Source: DATASD01 sp035478835
GTDB lineage: Bacteria > Patescibacteriota > Saccharimonadia > Saccharimonadales > UBA4665
Reading direction: 5' to 3'
Length of the DNA stretch: 64,000 bases
Assembly: GCA_035478835.1 (NCBI GenBank)
Contig: DATIJH010000002.1
Span: 248,001-312,000, forward strand
Both the position numbers and the translations under genes were made by a program. Below are positions 34,212 to 43,937 of the stretch, one piece after another. The notes beneath the pieces are model-generated. The model ran no database searches. It was not told the origin of the DNA and was given only the letters and a program-made list of their open reading frames with translations. Positions within the stretch are counted from its first letter, which is position 1, and every line of letters begins with the position of its first letter.

Positions 34212-34553
34212 GTGGGGAGATATAAAAATATCAAAGTTGTGGCGCTGGTCGTAGCGCTTGGGTTGCCAATTGTGCTGGCGCATCCGGCGTTTGCTGCTGA
34301 CGGCAACGTTACCCAGGTAGAAGACTTCATTAAAAGTGTCATCAAGGTCGTTTCTGGTCTGGCCGGTCTCGTTGCGACTGGCTTTTTTGTTGCAGGCGGC
34401 TTCGGCTACATCACTAGCTCAGGTAATCCTGAGCACTTGGAAAAGTCCAAGCACACACTGCTGTACTCCGCTATCGGACTGGCAATTGTAATTGCTGCTT
34501 TTGTTATCAGCAATATCGTAACTGATTTGGCGACTGGCGCGTTCGGGAAATAA
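34212..34553 (+). CDS. VirB2/TrbC-like pilin-type membrane protein of the T4SS
   Basis: 113 residues: signal-like N-terminus with ALGLPIVLAHPAFAAD (A-x-A cleavage site), then two hydrophobic helices (VVSGLAGLVATGFFVAGGF and YSAIGLAIVIAAFVISNIV) joined by a short loop GNPEHLEKSK. This fits conjugative pilin subunits of CPR T4SS. GTG start 34212 with AGGAGGG upstream. First gene of the transfer cluster. Confidence 0.78.
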   Translation: MGRYKNIKVVALVVALGLPIVLAHPAFAADGNVTQVEDFIKSVIKVVSGLAGLVATGFFVAGGFGYITSSGNPEHLEKSKHTLLYSAIGLAIVIAAFVISNIVTDLATGAFGK

Positions 34554-34556
34554 CCC

Positions 34557-36026
34557 ATGACTATTCCGGTGGGGTTGTCCCTGACGCTGTTCGCCAACGC
34601 CTCAGCCGCATCTAATGCCATGCGGTCATTTTTGGACCCGGTGATCGTAACGCTATGCGTGATCGCCTCACTGGCTTGCACATTCTTCCTCGTTACTGGC
34701 GGCATCCAGTACATGACCAGCAAGGGTAACCCCGACAACCTTGAACATGCCAAGCGGACACTCAAAAATGCACTCATAGGTTTGGTGCTCGTTATCGCTG
34801 CCGCAACCCTAACAGCAATCTTGAGCCACGCCTATGGCTCGTCCGCAGGAACGATGGCCGACAAATTCCCGACGCTTACGCCAATCCAGCAAAGCAGCTC
34901 TACTAGTTTTTGGGATGTAGTAACGAAGGCTATCATCCACGTACTTGAAAATATCGTGAATTCTATCGGCGAGCCGTTCGTAAAGGCGCTCAGTTACTTC
35001 ACGAATAGCACGCCGCTCATGGGCGACAACTCCAACGTATTCAATCTGTGGCTGGCCCTTGTAGGTATCGCCGACGCACTGTTCGCCCTGGTTATAGCAT
35101 TACTTGGCTTCCATGTTATGAGCTTCAGCTCGTTTGGTTTTGACGAACTCGACATCAAGCAGATATTACCGCAGTTGGCGTTGGTGTTTTTGCTAATGAA
35201 TACTTCGATCTTTGCCATTGATGCCGTTATCGGACTTTCTAATGGCATGATTCACGCGCTGCAATCAGGTTTTCCGTGTACGTCAATTTGGGACACCCTC
35301 AGCGACATCACCAAAAAGTCGTCAGGTCTCGGCTTGGGCGGTCTGCTGGTAATGATCGCGTTTCTGATATTAACCGTCATGTTGCTAGTGTATTACGTCG
35401 GCCGCCTTATCACACTGTACATTGGTGCGGTTCTATCTCCGATTATCTTGCTGTTGTATCTGATACCGGCCTTCAAGGACTTTGCGATTAATGCACTCAA
35501 GATGTACTTAATGGTCATTTTCGTCTTGTTTGTGCAGGTCGTTATCATGCAGCTTGCTTCATCGATCTTTAGTGGGATGCTGCAAGGAGATAATAGCGGG
35601 CAGCCAAATACGCTTATGGCACTTATCGTGGGACTAGCGACAGTCCTTGCTCTGTTGAAAACGCAAGGCGTCATGCAAGAGCTTACGCATGCTGCCAGCA
35701 CACCACGCGCAGCACGCGAAGTAACGGGCTCATTTATGCGGGGTGTGAGTTACATGAATAGCCTCAGGTCGGAGAGTCGTAAGAACGCTACTCGAAGCAC
35801 ATCAAAGAAGAAAAGCTCCGGAAAGTCATCTGGCAACGGCAGCAACGGCCAAGACGACAATAAGACAAAACGCCGGGCTCCTACTCCGTATGCCGATTCC
35901 GGCCTACAAACAGGCCAAACTAGGCGCGCCAAGAAGCCGCCGCGAAGAGAAGAGGATTACACACCCGTCGAACAATCCGAACCGAAACCACGCAAACGAA
36001 CCGTTAAGAGGGAGATTGAAACATGA
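34557..36026 (+). CDS. VirB6/TrbL-like inner-membrane T4SS channel protein
   Basis: 489 residues. Residues about 25-95 repeat the two-helix VirB2-like unit of the previous gene, including the loop GNPDNLEHAKRTL. Residues 150-400 hold five or six more membrane helices (ALFALVIALLGFHV, LALVFLLMNTSIFAID, LLVMIAFLILTVMLLVYY, LYIGAVLSPIILLLYLI, MVIFVLFVQVVIMQL) as in VirB6. The C-terminal 90 residues are a basic, low-complexity cytoplasmic tail. It would form the inner-membrane DNA channel. Confidence 0.82.
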   Translation: MTIPVGLSLTLFANASAASNAMRSFLDPVIVTLCVIASLACTFFLVTGGIQYMTSKGNPDNLEHAKRTLKNALIGLVLVIAAATLTAILSHAYGSSAGTMADKFPTLTPIQQSSSTSFWDVVTKAIIHVLENIVNSIGEPFVKALSYFTNSTPLMGDNSNVFNLWLALVGIADALFALVIALLGFHVMSFSSFGFDELDIKQILPQLALVFLLMNTSIFAIDAVIGLSNGMIHALQSGFPCTSIWDTLSDITKKSSGLGLGGLLVMIAFLILTVMLLVYYVGRLITLYIGAVLSPIILLLYLIPAFKDFAINALKMYLMVIFVLFVQVVIMQLASSIFSGMLQGDNSGQPNTLMALIVGLATVLALLKTQGVMQELTHAASTPRAAREVTGSFMRGVSYMNSLRSESRKNATRSTSKKKSSGKSSGNGSNGQDDNKTKRRAPTPYADSGLQTGQTRRAKKPPRREEDYTPVEQSEPKPRKRTVKREIET

Positions 36027-36559
36027 GAACAACCATTGTTCCGGCACAAGTCACCACCGTCGAAGACCGTATTGCGGGCCGGCTTGGCTTGACGCAGATG
36101 CTATTGCTCATCGCGCCGATCTTTGGCGGCAGTGCAATCTTCGTAGTGTTCCCGCCATTCTTCGCTTACGCAGTATATAAGGTCGTGCTGATTACATGCG
36201 TCGCTACTTTAAGCGCACTTCTAGCAATCCGCATCAAAGGAAAAATCCTACTGTTCTGGGCCATTACGTTGCTGCGTTACAACTTGCGCCCACGCTATTA
36301 CCTCTTCAATAAGAACAGCACACATGGGCGAGAGATCGTACTGCTCACCGACATTGACGACGAGCCAGTCGAAGAAGCCGCCGCACAAACCGTAATGCCC
36401 GTCCGAAAGACCAGTCTCACCACTGCCGAACGTGTGCAAATCGAAGATTTACTTGCCGATCCAACCGCAGACGTATACCTCACCACAAACAAGAAAGGAG
36501 AACTGAGTGTCCATCTTACAGAAGTCAAACAAGAAAACCTCGGCGCGCCAGCAAATTAA
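36023..36559 (+). CDS. PrgI-family T4SS protein
   Basis: 178 residues: a short N-terminus ending in a VPAQVTTVEDRIAGRLGLTQ region (split VPAQVTTVEDRI / GRLGLTQ), two membrane helices (MLLLIAPIFGGSAIFVVF and VVLITCVATLSALLAI) and LLRYNLRPRYYLF, the PrgI pattern. A cytoplasmic tail follows. It occupies the VirB3 position just ahead of VirB4 in Gram-positive and CPR transfer systems. It overlaps the previous gene by 4 bp and the next by 53 bp. Confidence 0.84.
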   Translation: MRTTIVPAQVTTVEDRIAGRLGLTQMLLLIAPIFGGSAIFVVFPPFFAYAVYKVVLITCVATLSALLAIRIKGKILLFWAITLLRYNLRPRYYLFNKNSTHGREIVLLTDIDDEPVEEAAAQTVMPVRKTSLTTAERVQIEDLLADPTADVYLTTNKKGELSVHLTEVKQENLGAPAN

Positions 36560-37127
36560 CATTAAGGGCGCGCGCGGCAATATGCTTTTGCTGCCGCACG
36601 ACCAATATCGTGTTGTCATTGAGGTGTCGCCGGTGAACTTCGAGCTGAAAAGCGAGGAGGAGCAGGACGCACTCATTGATACCTACGAGAGTTTCCTGGA
36701 TTCATTGCCATGCCCACTGGAAATCGTCGTTCGTATTCGTGAGCTGGACATGGACAAATATCTAGCTGATGTTCAGGGATTGCTCGACGGCGAAGAAGAG
36801 GAAATTTACCGCAACCAGATCGAAAATTACACTGAGTTTGTCCAAGGTCTGGTCGCCGATAATAAAATCCTTTCGCGCCATTTCTATGTCGTTCTGCCTT
36901 ATGCTGCAAAAGAGTTTGAAACGGCAAAGGAACAGCTGTCACTTAACGCCGATATGGTCAGTAAAGGTTTGACGCGACTCGGTATGCGAACACGACAACT
37001 CACTAACATTGAACTGCTGGATTTGTTCCACATCTTCTACAACCCAGCACAAGCCAAGCGGCAGCCGATCAGTGACCAGGTGGCAGAGCTACTTAACAAC
37101 TCATACATCCGAAAGGAGCAAGCATGA
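36507..37127 (+). CDS. VirB4 N-terminal-like accessory protein
   Basis: 206 residues with the layout of a VirB4 N-terminal domain encoded as a separate gene: YRVVIEVSPVNFELKSEEEQ, FLDSLPCPLEIVVRIREL and a long helical middle. There is no Walker motif. The first 53 bp overlap the end of the PrgI gene in another frame, and its stop overlaps the virB4 start (ATGA), so the two halves are made in step. Confidence 0.78.
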   Translation: MSILQKSNKKTSARQQINIKGARGNMLLLPHDQYRVVIEVSPVNFELKSEEEQDALIDTYESFLDSLPCPLEIVVRIRELDMDKYLADVQGLLDGEEEEIYRNQIENYTEFVQGLVADNKILSRHFYVVLPYAAKEFETAKEQLSLNADMVSKGLTRLGMRTRQLTNIELLDLFHIFYNPAQAKRQPISDQVAELLNNSYIRKEQA

Positions 37128-38866
37128 TCGAAGTTAAACCTCTAAACCAGATAGCCGAATGGAAGAAGCGACGTGACGAGCGGCCAAAGGAACTGGCGTT
37201 TAGCTTTGGCGAACAAGACCAAGCAGACGCGCTTTCCTACGAAGGCATGGAAGAACAAGCCGATCACCTTGTTGTTGACGGCCAGTACATGCGTACCTTA
37301 TTTGTTTCCGGTTATCCGTTCGTGGCTTCAAGTGGCTGGCTCGATAGCCTCATACACTTCAACCACAGTGCTGATATTGCATACCACATCCACGAAGTCG
37401 ATGCGCTGTTAGCACTGCCAAAGCTGCACCGTAAGATTACCGAGCTGGAATCAACGCGTCGCTCAATGATGCGCAAGGGCGCAATTGTCGGCTCAGAGAT
37501 TACCGATCCGCTCGAATCGGCAATGGAGCTGCGCGATAAAATTCAGCGTGGCCAGGAAAAGCTGTTCCAGATGTCTGTTTACGTGAACCTACGGGCAGAC
37601 TCGCTCGACGAGCTGAACAAGATCACGAAGATGCTAGAGAATGCACTGGCGGCGCGTCTATTCAGCATCAAGACCGCACGCTATCAACAGCTCGAAGCAC
37701 TGCAATCTATTTTGCCACGTGGTGAAGATGAACTAAACCAGAAGCGTAACCTAGACAGCTCGTCGGCGGCGTTGGCGTTTCCATTTATGTCCTCCGAACT
37801 CGTACAGGAAAACGGCATTTTGTATGGCGTGAATAAGTCTAACAATTCGCTCGTTATCCTCGACCGCTTCAGCCTCCACAACGCCAATAGTATTGTGTTT
37901 GCGCAGTCAGGCAGTGGTAAGAGTTACGCTACGAAAGTAGAAATCTTGCGCCAGCTCATGCAGGGCACGAAAGTAATCGTGATCGACCCTGAGCGCGAAT
38001 ACAAAAACCTGGCTGAATCTGTAAACGGCACTTATGTGAAGCTGTCAGCGAAATCAAAAGAGAAGATCAATCCGTTCGACCTGGCGACTACATCGCACAC
38101 CAAGAGTGACCTATCTGAGCATGCCCAGGATCTAACTGAGGTTATCTCACTCATGGCCGAAGGCTTGAGCGCTCGCGAGAAAGCAGCCGTGGACAAGGCA
38201 ATCTTGAAGATATATGCCAACGCCAAGAAGGAACCGCCGCTACTTGAAGACCTGTACGCTGAACTGAAAGATTTAGGCCAACTACAATTACGGGAGCGAC
38301 TGGAAAAGTATATCAGCGGCACACTCGCACACGTCTTTAACGCGCAGACCAACATTAAACTGGACAACCGACTGGTGATCTTCGACATCAAAGACCTGCC
38401 GGAATCATTACGCCAGATCATGATGATGATTATCGCCAACTTTGTACAAAACCAAGTAAAGGCGAAGCCAGAAAAGCGCTTACTCGTAATTGACGAAGGC
38501 TGGATGCTTTTGGAACATGAAGAAAGCGCCCGTTTCGTGTCCGGCCTGGTGCGCCGTGCTCGCAAGTACTACCTGGGCGTTTCGATCATCTCGCAACAGG
38601 CTAACGACTTTCTGCATAGTGAGTATGGCCGAGCAATCGCGTCGCAAAGCTCTTTGCGCATTTTAATGAAGCAAGACACCACGACTATTAAAGGCGTTGT
38701 TTCAGAGTTTAACCTAAGCGAATACGAAGAGAGCTTCTTACTGACATGCGGACGTGGCGACGCATTGATTATCGCTGATCAAAACCATGTCGCAGTACGG
38801 GTTATTGCATCACCAAAAGAGCACCCGCTCATTACTACTAATCCGGCTGAGCTGTACGCGCCATGA
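37124..38866 (+). CDS. virB4: VirB4-type T4SS ATPase
   Basis: 580 residues. Walker A AQSGSGKSYATK from residue 260, then VIVIDPEREYKNL; Walker B LLVIDEGWMLLEHEES near residue 455; and RRARKYYLGVSIISQQ, the VirB4/TraC signature, just after. It powers pilus assembly and substrate transfer at the inner membrane. The N-terminal part is shorter than usual because part of it is supplied by the preceding gene. Confidence 0.93.
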   Translation: MIEVKPLNQIAEWKKRRDERPKELAFSFGEQDQADALSYEGMEEQADHLVVDGQYMRTLFVSGYPFVASSGWLDSLIHFNHSADIAYHIHEVDALLALPKLHRKITELESTRRSMMRKGAIVGSEITDPLESAMELRDKIQRGQEKLFQMSVYVNLRADSLDELNKITKMLENALAARLFSIKTARYQQLEALQSILPRGEDELNQKRNLDSSSAALAFPFMSSELVQENGILYGVNKSNNSLVILDRFSLHNANSIVFAQSGSGKSYATKVEILRQLMQGTKVIVIDPEREYKNLAESVNGTYVKLSAKSKEKINPFDLATTSHTKSDLSEHAQDLTEVISLMAEGLSAREKAAVDKAILKIYANAKKEPPLLEDLYAELKDLGQLQLRERLEKYISGTLAHVFNAQTNIKLDNRLVIFDIKDLPESLRQIMMMIIANFVQNQVKAKPEKRLLVIDEGWMLLEHEESARFVSGLVRRARKYYLGVSIISQQANDFLHSEYGRAIASQSSLRILMKQDTTTIKGVVSEFNLSEYEESFLLTCGRGDALIIADQNHVAVRVIASPKEHPLITTNPAELYAP

Positions 38867-39414
38867 TAAAAGCGCTGCGCCGAGGCAAAAAGCTTGCGTC
38901 GTTCAAGATAGAGACCGGGGTTATTCTCGGTACAGTTATCGTATTGCTTGCTTTGCCTGGCGCAGCCGTTGCCTCAATGACTAACATCGGCGATATGCTG
39001 AAAAATGACGTTAGCCCCGGCGATTCTGGCAGTAACGGTACGTTCTACACCGGCAACTCGCCAGCAGACAATACATATGCCTGGGGCAACTGCACGTATT
39101 GGGTGTTCATAAAGCGACAGGAGGCGGGTGACCCAATACCAAATACGTGGGGCAACGCTGACACTTGGGCGCTCTATGCTCGCCTTCAAGGCTATAAGGT
39201 AGACCAAACTCCAACGGTGGGTGCCATTATGCAAAGTAGCGTAGATACCGTCTATGGACCAGGCCACGTTGCGTATGTTACGAAAGTCGATCCTTCGACA
39301 GGAGTGTGGACAATCTCCGAAATGAACGTGAAGGGCTTAAACGTGGTAGACGAACAAACGATGCCCGCGGCAAGCGCGCTCAAATATAACTTCATTCACG
39401 ATAAGGAGCAATAG
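38863..39414 (+). CDS. Membrane-anchored CHAP-domain peptidoglycan hydrolase
   Basis: 183 residues. One membrane helix (ILGTVIVLLALPGAAVA, residues about 25-41) and a CHAP domain with catalytic C77 in WGNCTYWV and H135 in GPGHVAYV; ISEMNVKG follows. It probably opens the cell wall for the transfer channel, the VirB1-like role in Gram-positive T4SS. It overlaps virB4 by 4 bp; its last base overlaps the next start. Confidence 0.88.
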   Translation: MIKALRRGKKLASFKIETGVILGTVIVLLALPGAAVASMTNIGDMLKNDVSPGDSGSNGTFYTGNSPADNTYAWGNCTYWVFIKRQEAGDPIPNTWGNADTWALYARLQGYKVDQTPTVGAIMQSSVDTVYGPGHVAYVTKVDPSTGVWTISEMNVKGLNVVDEQTMPAASALKYNFIHDKEQ

Positions 39415-42050
39415 TGGAAACTCTACACAAATTGGAGTCCGTATTACCAATAACGTGCCTGATTCTGGGTATAATCGGCGTACTGGTTCTGATTGCGATT
39501 CCACTTTTAAAACTGCTGGATCTTAGGCATCTACTCAAACAAAAATGGGCGTTTCTGGAACTAACACCACCGGCGGAAATTAGCAGATCGCCGGAAGCCA
39601 CCCAACAGTTATTCGTGAATCTGTACGGCCTTAATAGGAGCAGGTCGCTTATGAGTCGAGTACTCTTCCAAAAGGTAGTATTTACGCCCGAGGTCGTATC
39701 AACCCGGCCAGACGGCATCCGCTTTATGCTACGAGTACCAAGACGCAAGACGAATGACTTTATGCAGGCGATCACGTCATACAATCAAACGATTCAGGTC
39801 AAACAGGTCGAGGACTACATGCCGAAAGACCTGAATCGTTCAAACTCACATATTTTGGAATTTCGGCAAACAGGATATTTCGCTTATCCATTGCTCACGC
39901 ATGACTCGCTCAGCAAATCCGATCCGCTGTCCTACCCAATGGGGGCAATCGCCAAACCTGGCAAAGACGAGATCGTTGTATTGCAGTACGTCGCAGTCCC
40001 CACCACAAGTCGGACGTCTGAAACATTGCAGCACAACCTCTATCACAACGAGGAGCTTATCTACAGTCTGGGCAAGCATAAGGTATCTGTTTGGAATATC
40101 TTGCGTCGGATTGTCAGCACGTTATCCCTGGGAATTATCGGGTTGGTGAGCGATGCGTATCACGGACCATCGCAATATAATGCAAACATCCGTCAGCGCA
40201 AAATGATGCAAGAACAAGAAGTTGCTTCGCGGCGTAAACTTGCTCGAAGTATTAATCCTATAGAGCAGGACCTGCTGCAATCTGTGCATGATAAACTTGG
40301 TCAGCAAAAATTCCGCATTTCTATTAGGGCGATTATCTATTCGCCTGACACTACACGATGTAAGGAGCGAAAGGACGCTGTTAAATCCTCACTTGAGGTT
40401 TACAGCACACCTAGCTATCAATCATTGGGTGCAAGGTTTGACTTCCCGTACACATTGCGACATGGGCGACGCGCTTTTGCGGCACGTCACAGGCTACCAA
40501 CTTTGTTTGCAAAAAAGACTCTTCTTTCGGCATCGGAACTAGCATCTCTCTACCATTTCCCGTCGTCTGTCTTGCATAAAGCAGAAAATACTGCCGTTTC
40601 CCGCGCCAAAACTTTACCCGCACCGCCTGAGATGAAGCGCCGGGCAGACACCGGCGAATATGACGTAATACTTGGCAACAATGAACATGCAGGCGAGATA
40701 ACGCCACTTAGCCTTGTAAGCGCTGAAAGAGCGCGTCACCTTCTACTCATCGGTAGCACCGGAAGCGGCAAAACAACCATGATGGAATACGCGGCCGCCC
40801 AGGACATCTACGCCGGTAGAGGTCTAGCTATCCTTGATCCGCACGGTGATATGGCCAAGAAGTTGCTTAAAATCATTCCCGAAGAGCGCAAGAATGACGT
40901 TGTTTACGTTTCTCCCAATGACATAGAGTATCCAGTCGGTATTAACCCGATTGAAATGCCTGAAGGCCTTAGTGGTGACGCGTATCTGATCGAGCGCGGC
41001 CGTGTCACCTCAGCGCTCGTGTCCATCATGCGCAAAGTATTTTCTGACGACGAATCGTCGGCCCACAACATCGAGGCCATCATGCGCAACGTCTTGCACA
41101 CGGCCCTGACAGTAGAAGGCGCGACTATCTTTACTATCTTGAAGCTATTGCGTAATAAGAAGTTCCGTAAAAATGTCTTGTCAAAGCTTGACGATGACCG
41201 GCTTAAAGATTTCTGGCGTGAAGAGTTCGGCGAGGCTGGCGGCTTTCAGCGCGTAAGCATGACCAAGAGCGTAAACCACCGCATCGACGCTTACGAGTCG
41301 TCCGTACAGACGCAGCGGATGCTCGGCCAAGCCAAGTCCACCATTAGCTTTGAAGATATCATGGACTCCGGCAAAATCCTGATCTGTAACCTAGGCAAGG
41401 GCGACATAAACGAAGACGAGTCGGCCTTAATTGGAACAACCATACTCGCTAAACTAAAACTGGCAGCCGAACGTCGATCAAGCATTCCCGAAGACCAGCG
41501 TCGCCCGTTCTACGTGTATGTGGACGAGTTCCAAAACTTTGCCACCAAGCCGTTCGCGACAATGATGTCTGAAGCTCGCAAGTTTAAATTGTATTTGACC
41601 ATCGCCGAACAAAGTACGGCACAGCAAGACGATCCCAAGCTAACGCAAGAAATCTTAGGCAATGCCCGGACACTCATCTGTTTCGGTACCGGTAACCCTA
41701 AAGATGAAGAAGTACTTATTCCTCGATTTGCTCCGCATGTCGAACCCGGTGAGCTGTTAAATCTGCCCATCTACAATTTCTATCTCAAGACCACCGCTGA
41801 AACACCGATGGAGCCGACGTCCGGTAAAACCGTAAGGCTTGAAAGTAGATTTGAGCTTAGCAATGAGCGTGCAGATGAGGCCATTGCCGCTTCGCGCAAA
41901 AATTACGCCAAGAAGTATGAAGGTCCTGACATTGGGAAGTCTGAAGAAAAGTCAGCCGTTAAAAAGACCCCAGCAGCAACCACTAAGAAATCTGAAGCAA
42001 AAGCCGCACCAGCTAACAAGTTCAAAGGTAAAAGTATCGGCAGTAAATAA
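39414..42050 (+). CDS. VirD4/TraG-like type IV coupling protein
   Basis: 878 residues. One N-terminal membrane helix (CLILGIIGVLVLIAIPLL), a long N-terminal domain, Walker A IGSTGSGKTT at residues 446-455, LAILDPHGDMAKKL just after, Walker B region FYVYVDEFQNF and a Q-rich AEQSTAQQD element. The C-terminus is a lysine/alanine low-complexity tail. It recruits the relaxase-DNA complex to the channel. GTG start. Last gene of the transfer operon. Confidence 0.9.
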   Translation: METLHKLESVLPITCLILGIIGVLVLIAIPLLKLLDLRHLLKQKWAFLELTPPAEISRSPEATQQLFVNLYGLNRSRSLMSRVLFQKVVFTPEVVSTRPDGIRFMLRVPRRKTNDFMQAITSYNQTIQVKQVEDYMPKDLNRSNSHILEFRQTGYFAYPLLTHDSLSKSDPLSYPMGAIAKPGKDEIVVLQYVAVPTTSRTSETLQHNLYHNEELIYSLGKHKVSVWNILRRIVSTLSLGIIGLVSDAYHGPSQYNANIRQRKMMQEQEVASRRKLARSINPIEQDLLQSVHDKLGQQKFRISIRAIIYSPDTTRCKERKDAVKSSLEVYSTPSYQSLGARFDFPYTLRHGRRAFAARHRLPTLFAKKTLLSASELASLYHFPSSVLHKAENTAVSRAKTLPAPPEMKRRADTGEYDVILGNNEHAGEITPLSLVSAERARHLLLIGSTGSGKTTMMEYAAAQDIYAGRGLAILDPHGDMAKKLLKIIPEERKNDVVYVSPNDIEYPVGINPIEMPEGLSGDAYLIERGRVTSALVSIMRKVFSDDESSAHNIEAIMRNVLHTALTVEGATIFTILKLLRNKKFRKNVLSKLDDDRLKDFWREEFGEAGGFQRVSMTKSVNHRIDAYESSVQTQRMLGQAKSTISFEDIMDSGKILICNLGKGDINEDESALIGTTILAKLKLAAERRSSIPEDQRRPFYVYVDEFQNFATKPFATMMSEARKFKLYLTIAEQSTAQQDDPKLTQEILGNARTLICFGTGNPKDEEVLIPRFAPHVEPGELLNLPIYNFYLKTTAETPMEPTSGKTVRLESRFELSNERADEAIAASRKNYAKKYEGPDIGKSEEKSAVKKTPAATTKKSEAKAAPANKFKGKSIGSK

Positions 42051-42162
42051 GCTGCCGCAGTCAGAGATGCGTCGTTGTATGATTATGATATGTCTAGAAC
42101 ATACTCACTAAACGGATTAGTTAAAAAACCAACCACACGGTGCAACATACGGCGTAAAAACC

Positions 42163-42717
42163 ATGCCTCGCAAAGAGTACCTACAGTCTGTGCTAAATAG
42201 GCTCAAGAACGATGTTGGCCCAATTGTTGAATGTATCGAAGAACATAACAAAAATAATGAAAACAAAATTGGCTTCTTTCCAATGGTACGAATTATAATG
42301 CCAATTATTGAAGTGGTTGCTACCAGTGAGGGCCGTATGCCACAAGATCTTATGACAGAGCTCGGCATGACATTGCCCTTTACGGAATGGAACGCATATC
42401 GCGATATCTTCCTGCACAATGATGAATTCGTAATCTTGGGCGTAGACAATCTCGGCTTGCAGACGGCTATCTTTTTAACTTCGGAAGATGAGCAAGAAAT
42501 TGGCGATTTTCTAGCCAAGGACGGACGTAACATAGACCCATTCCGACTGCGTAGGCTGCTCGTTGACTACCTAGGACGCAAGATCGAACAGGCAGGTGAA
42601 GACGACACGGTTGAGATTATTGGCGAGCTAATATATGACCCCACTAGTAAGAACCCCGAAGTGCAAGGTGCTATTAAGGAGATCAGGGATTTCCATGCCC
42701 AAATCTACGACAAATAA
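42163..42717 (+). CDS. Hypothetical protein, 184 residues
   Basis: A soluble acidic protein of unknown family with a conserved-looking core (PMVRIIMPIIEVVATSEG) resembling no domain I can name. It stands alone after the T4SS operon and converges with the 12-gene minus-strand operon, 2 bp away. Confidence 0.62.
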   Translation: MPRKEYLQSVLNRLKNDVGPIVECIEEHNKNNENKIGFFPMVRIIMPIIEVVATSEGRMPQDLMTELGMTLPFTEWNAYRDIFLHNDEFVILGVDNLGLQTAIFLTSEDEQEIGDFLAKDGRNIDPFRLRRLLVDYLGRKIEQAGEDDTVEIIGELIYDPTSKNPEVQGAIKEIRDFHAQIYDK

Positions 42718-42719
42718 GT

Positions 42720-43154
42720 CTAGTCGTCAAATTTGTACCTAATTGTGCTTTGGTAGTCGCGTTCTTTCCATATAAGACCTGCGTCTGGGTCTGATGTATC
42801 TTTCAGCCTCAGATCATCAACACATCTAGCGTAAAGTCGTGGATTATGCCCACAATATATCTGGCCCTGTTGAGGCACCCTTTGATGCCAAATTTCGCCA
42901 TCCTTGAGCTCATGTTCAACATTAACCAGATTGTACTCGGCAGGATATGGATTGCTACTAAGCGCACTCAACTTGTCTATCGGTTTATATTCGCGAGCCG
43001 CGTATAACAATTCCATCATACGCTTAACTAACTTCGGATTTGTGAGCGGATGAAGGATAGCGGCAATTACCTCATCTTCAGGGATAGCCGCAGAAGCGCC
43101 CGTCCATTCCCAGGTAATGAGCCACGCTTTTCGTCCCATCCGCTTCTTAGGCAC
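42720..43154 (-). CDS. Uncharacterised conserved protein, last gene of 12-gene operon
   Basis: About 144 residues; ATG 43139 gives 139 and is an equally good start. Features: KAWLITWEWTG at the N-terminus, NPYPAEYN, and IYCGHNPRLYAR near the C-terminus. From memory these motifs belong to a widely distributed uncharacterised family. Its start overlaps the Nudix gene's stop. Confidence 0.66.
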   Translation of the reverse strand: MPKKRMGRKAWLITWEWTGASAAIPEDEVIAAILHPLTNPKLVKRMMELLYAAREYKPIDKLSALSSNPYPAEYNLVNVEHELKDGEIWHQRVPQQGQIYCGHNPRLYARCVDDLRLKDTSDPDAGLIWKERDYQSTIRYKFDD

Positions 43155-43608
43155 TTATGTAGCCTAAACGTCGGAATAATGTGACTGAGGGTGGTGTGAG
43201 TTTATAGCCGCTAAGCTTGTCTAGGTCAACCCACTCCAGCTTTACGAGGTCGTCGTTCAACTTAGTTTCAATTTCATACGCATTCTTGTCAATATCTACG
43301 CGGTAAACGTAGAACTTCATATGGCACATGACTTTCTCACCAGTATCTGTGAGTGTTTTCTCGGTTTCGCCACTACCTTGATCGTCGGCAAGTGTTACTT
43401 TGCAATCAGCGATATCTATACCAACTTCTTCTAGCATTTCCCGGCGCAATGCTTGCTCTTGTGTTTCGTCTTCGTCAACACCGCCGCCGGGAATATGCCA
43501 GCAATCGGCATACACGCCGCCGCTTCTCGGGTCCTTCATGCCCATGAGTAGCTTGCCGTCTTTGGAGAAGATGAGGGCTGAGGTTATATCTCGATAGATA
43601 GTCCTCAT
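43147..43608 (-). CDS. Nudix hydrolase
   Basis: 153 residues with a complete Nudix box, GGVDEDETQEQALRREMLEEVGI split as GGVDEDETQEQAL and RREMLEEVGI (G-x5-E-x7-R-E-x2-E-E-x-G). It hydrolyses a nucleoside diphosphate linked to another moiety, with Mg2+. It overlaps the upstream gene by 4 bp. Confidence 0.9.
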   Translation of the reverse strand: MRTIYRDITSALIFSKDGKLLMGMKDPRSGGVYADCWHIPGGGVDEDETQEQALRREMLEEVGIDIADCKVTLADDQGSGETEKTLTDTGEKVMCHMKFYVYRVDIDKNAYEIETKLNDDLVKLEWVDLDKLSGYKLTPPSVTLFRRLGYISA

Positions 43609-43937
43609 AAGTCCTCCTCGTCTAGTAGAGGTACAACTTCTACGATAACTTCCTCATACGGATGAGCATCTTTGAGCGCGGCGATAACTTGCTTAGCAAC
43701 AGCGCGGTCACAAGTGACTTCAATTTGTTCTTCTTTGACGACTTCAAGTTTGTTTGTTTGGCCGATGTGCGGATGCGCCTGGTCATTCGGCATGAAGCGT
43801 CCTTTGCCTAAAGTAGAGAAGCTACAAAAGCTGTAATTGCCAATGATACCCGCGCCGGCTTTACCGAGTGCATCGCGGACAGCATCGGCATTTTCGAGCG
43901 GGACGGTGGTGGTTATTTTGACGCGGCGAAAGTTCAT
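43605..43937 (-). CDS. NIF3/YqfO C-terminal-like domain protein
   Basis: 110 residues resembling the CutA-like insert of NIF3/YqfO proteins: VKITTTVPLENADAVRDALG, GAGIIGNYSFCSFST, GQTNKLEVVKEEQIEV and DAHPYEEVIVEVVPL. As a stand-alone domain it is likely a trimeric regulator or binding protein. It overlaps its neighbours by 4 bp on each side. Confidence 0.85.
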   Translation of the reverse strand: MNFRRVKITTTVPLENADAVRDALGKAGAGIIGNYSFCSFSTLGKGRFMPNDQAHPHIGQTNKLEVVKEEQIEVTCDRAVAKQVIAALKDAHPYEEVIVEVVPLLDEEDL

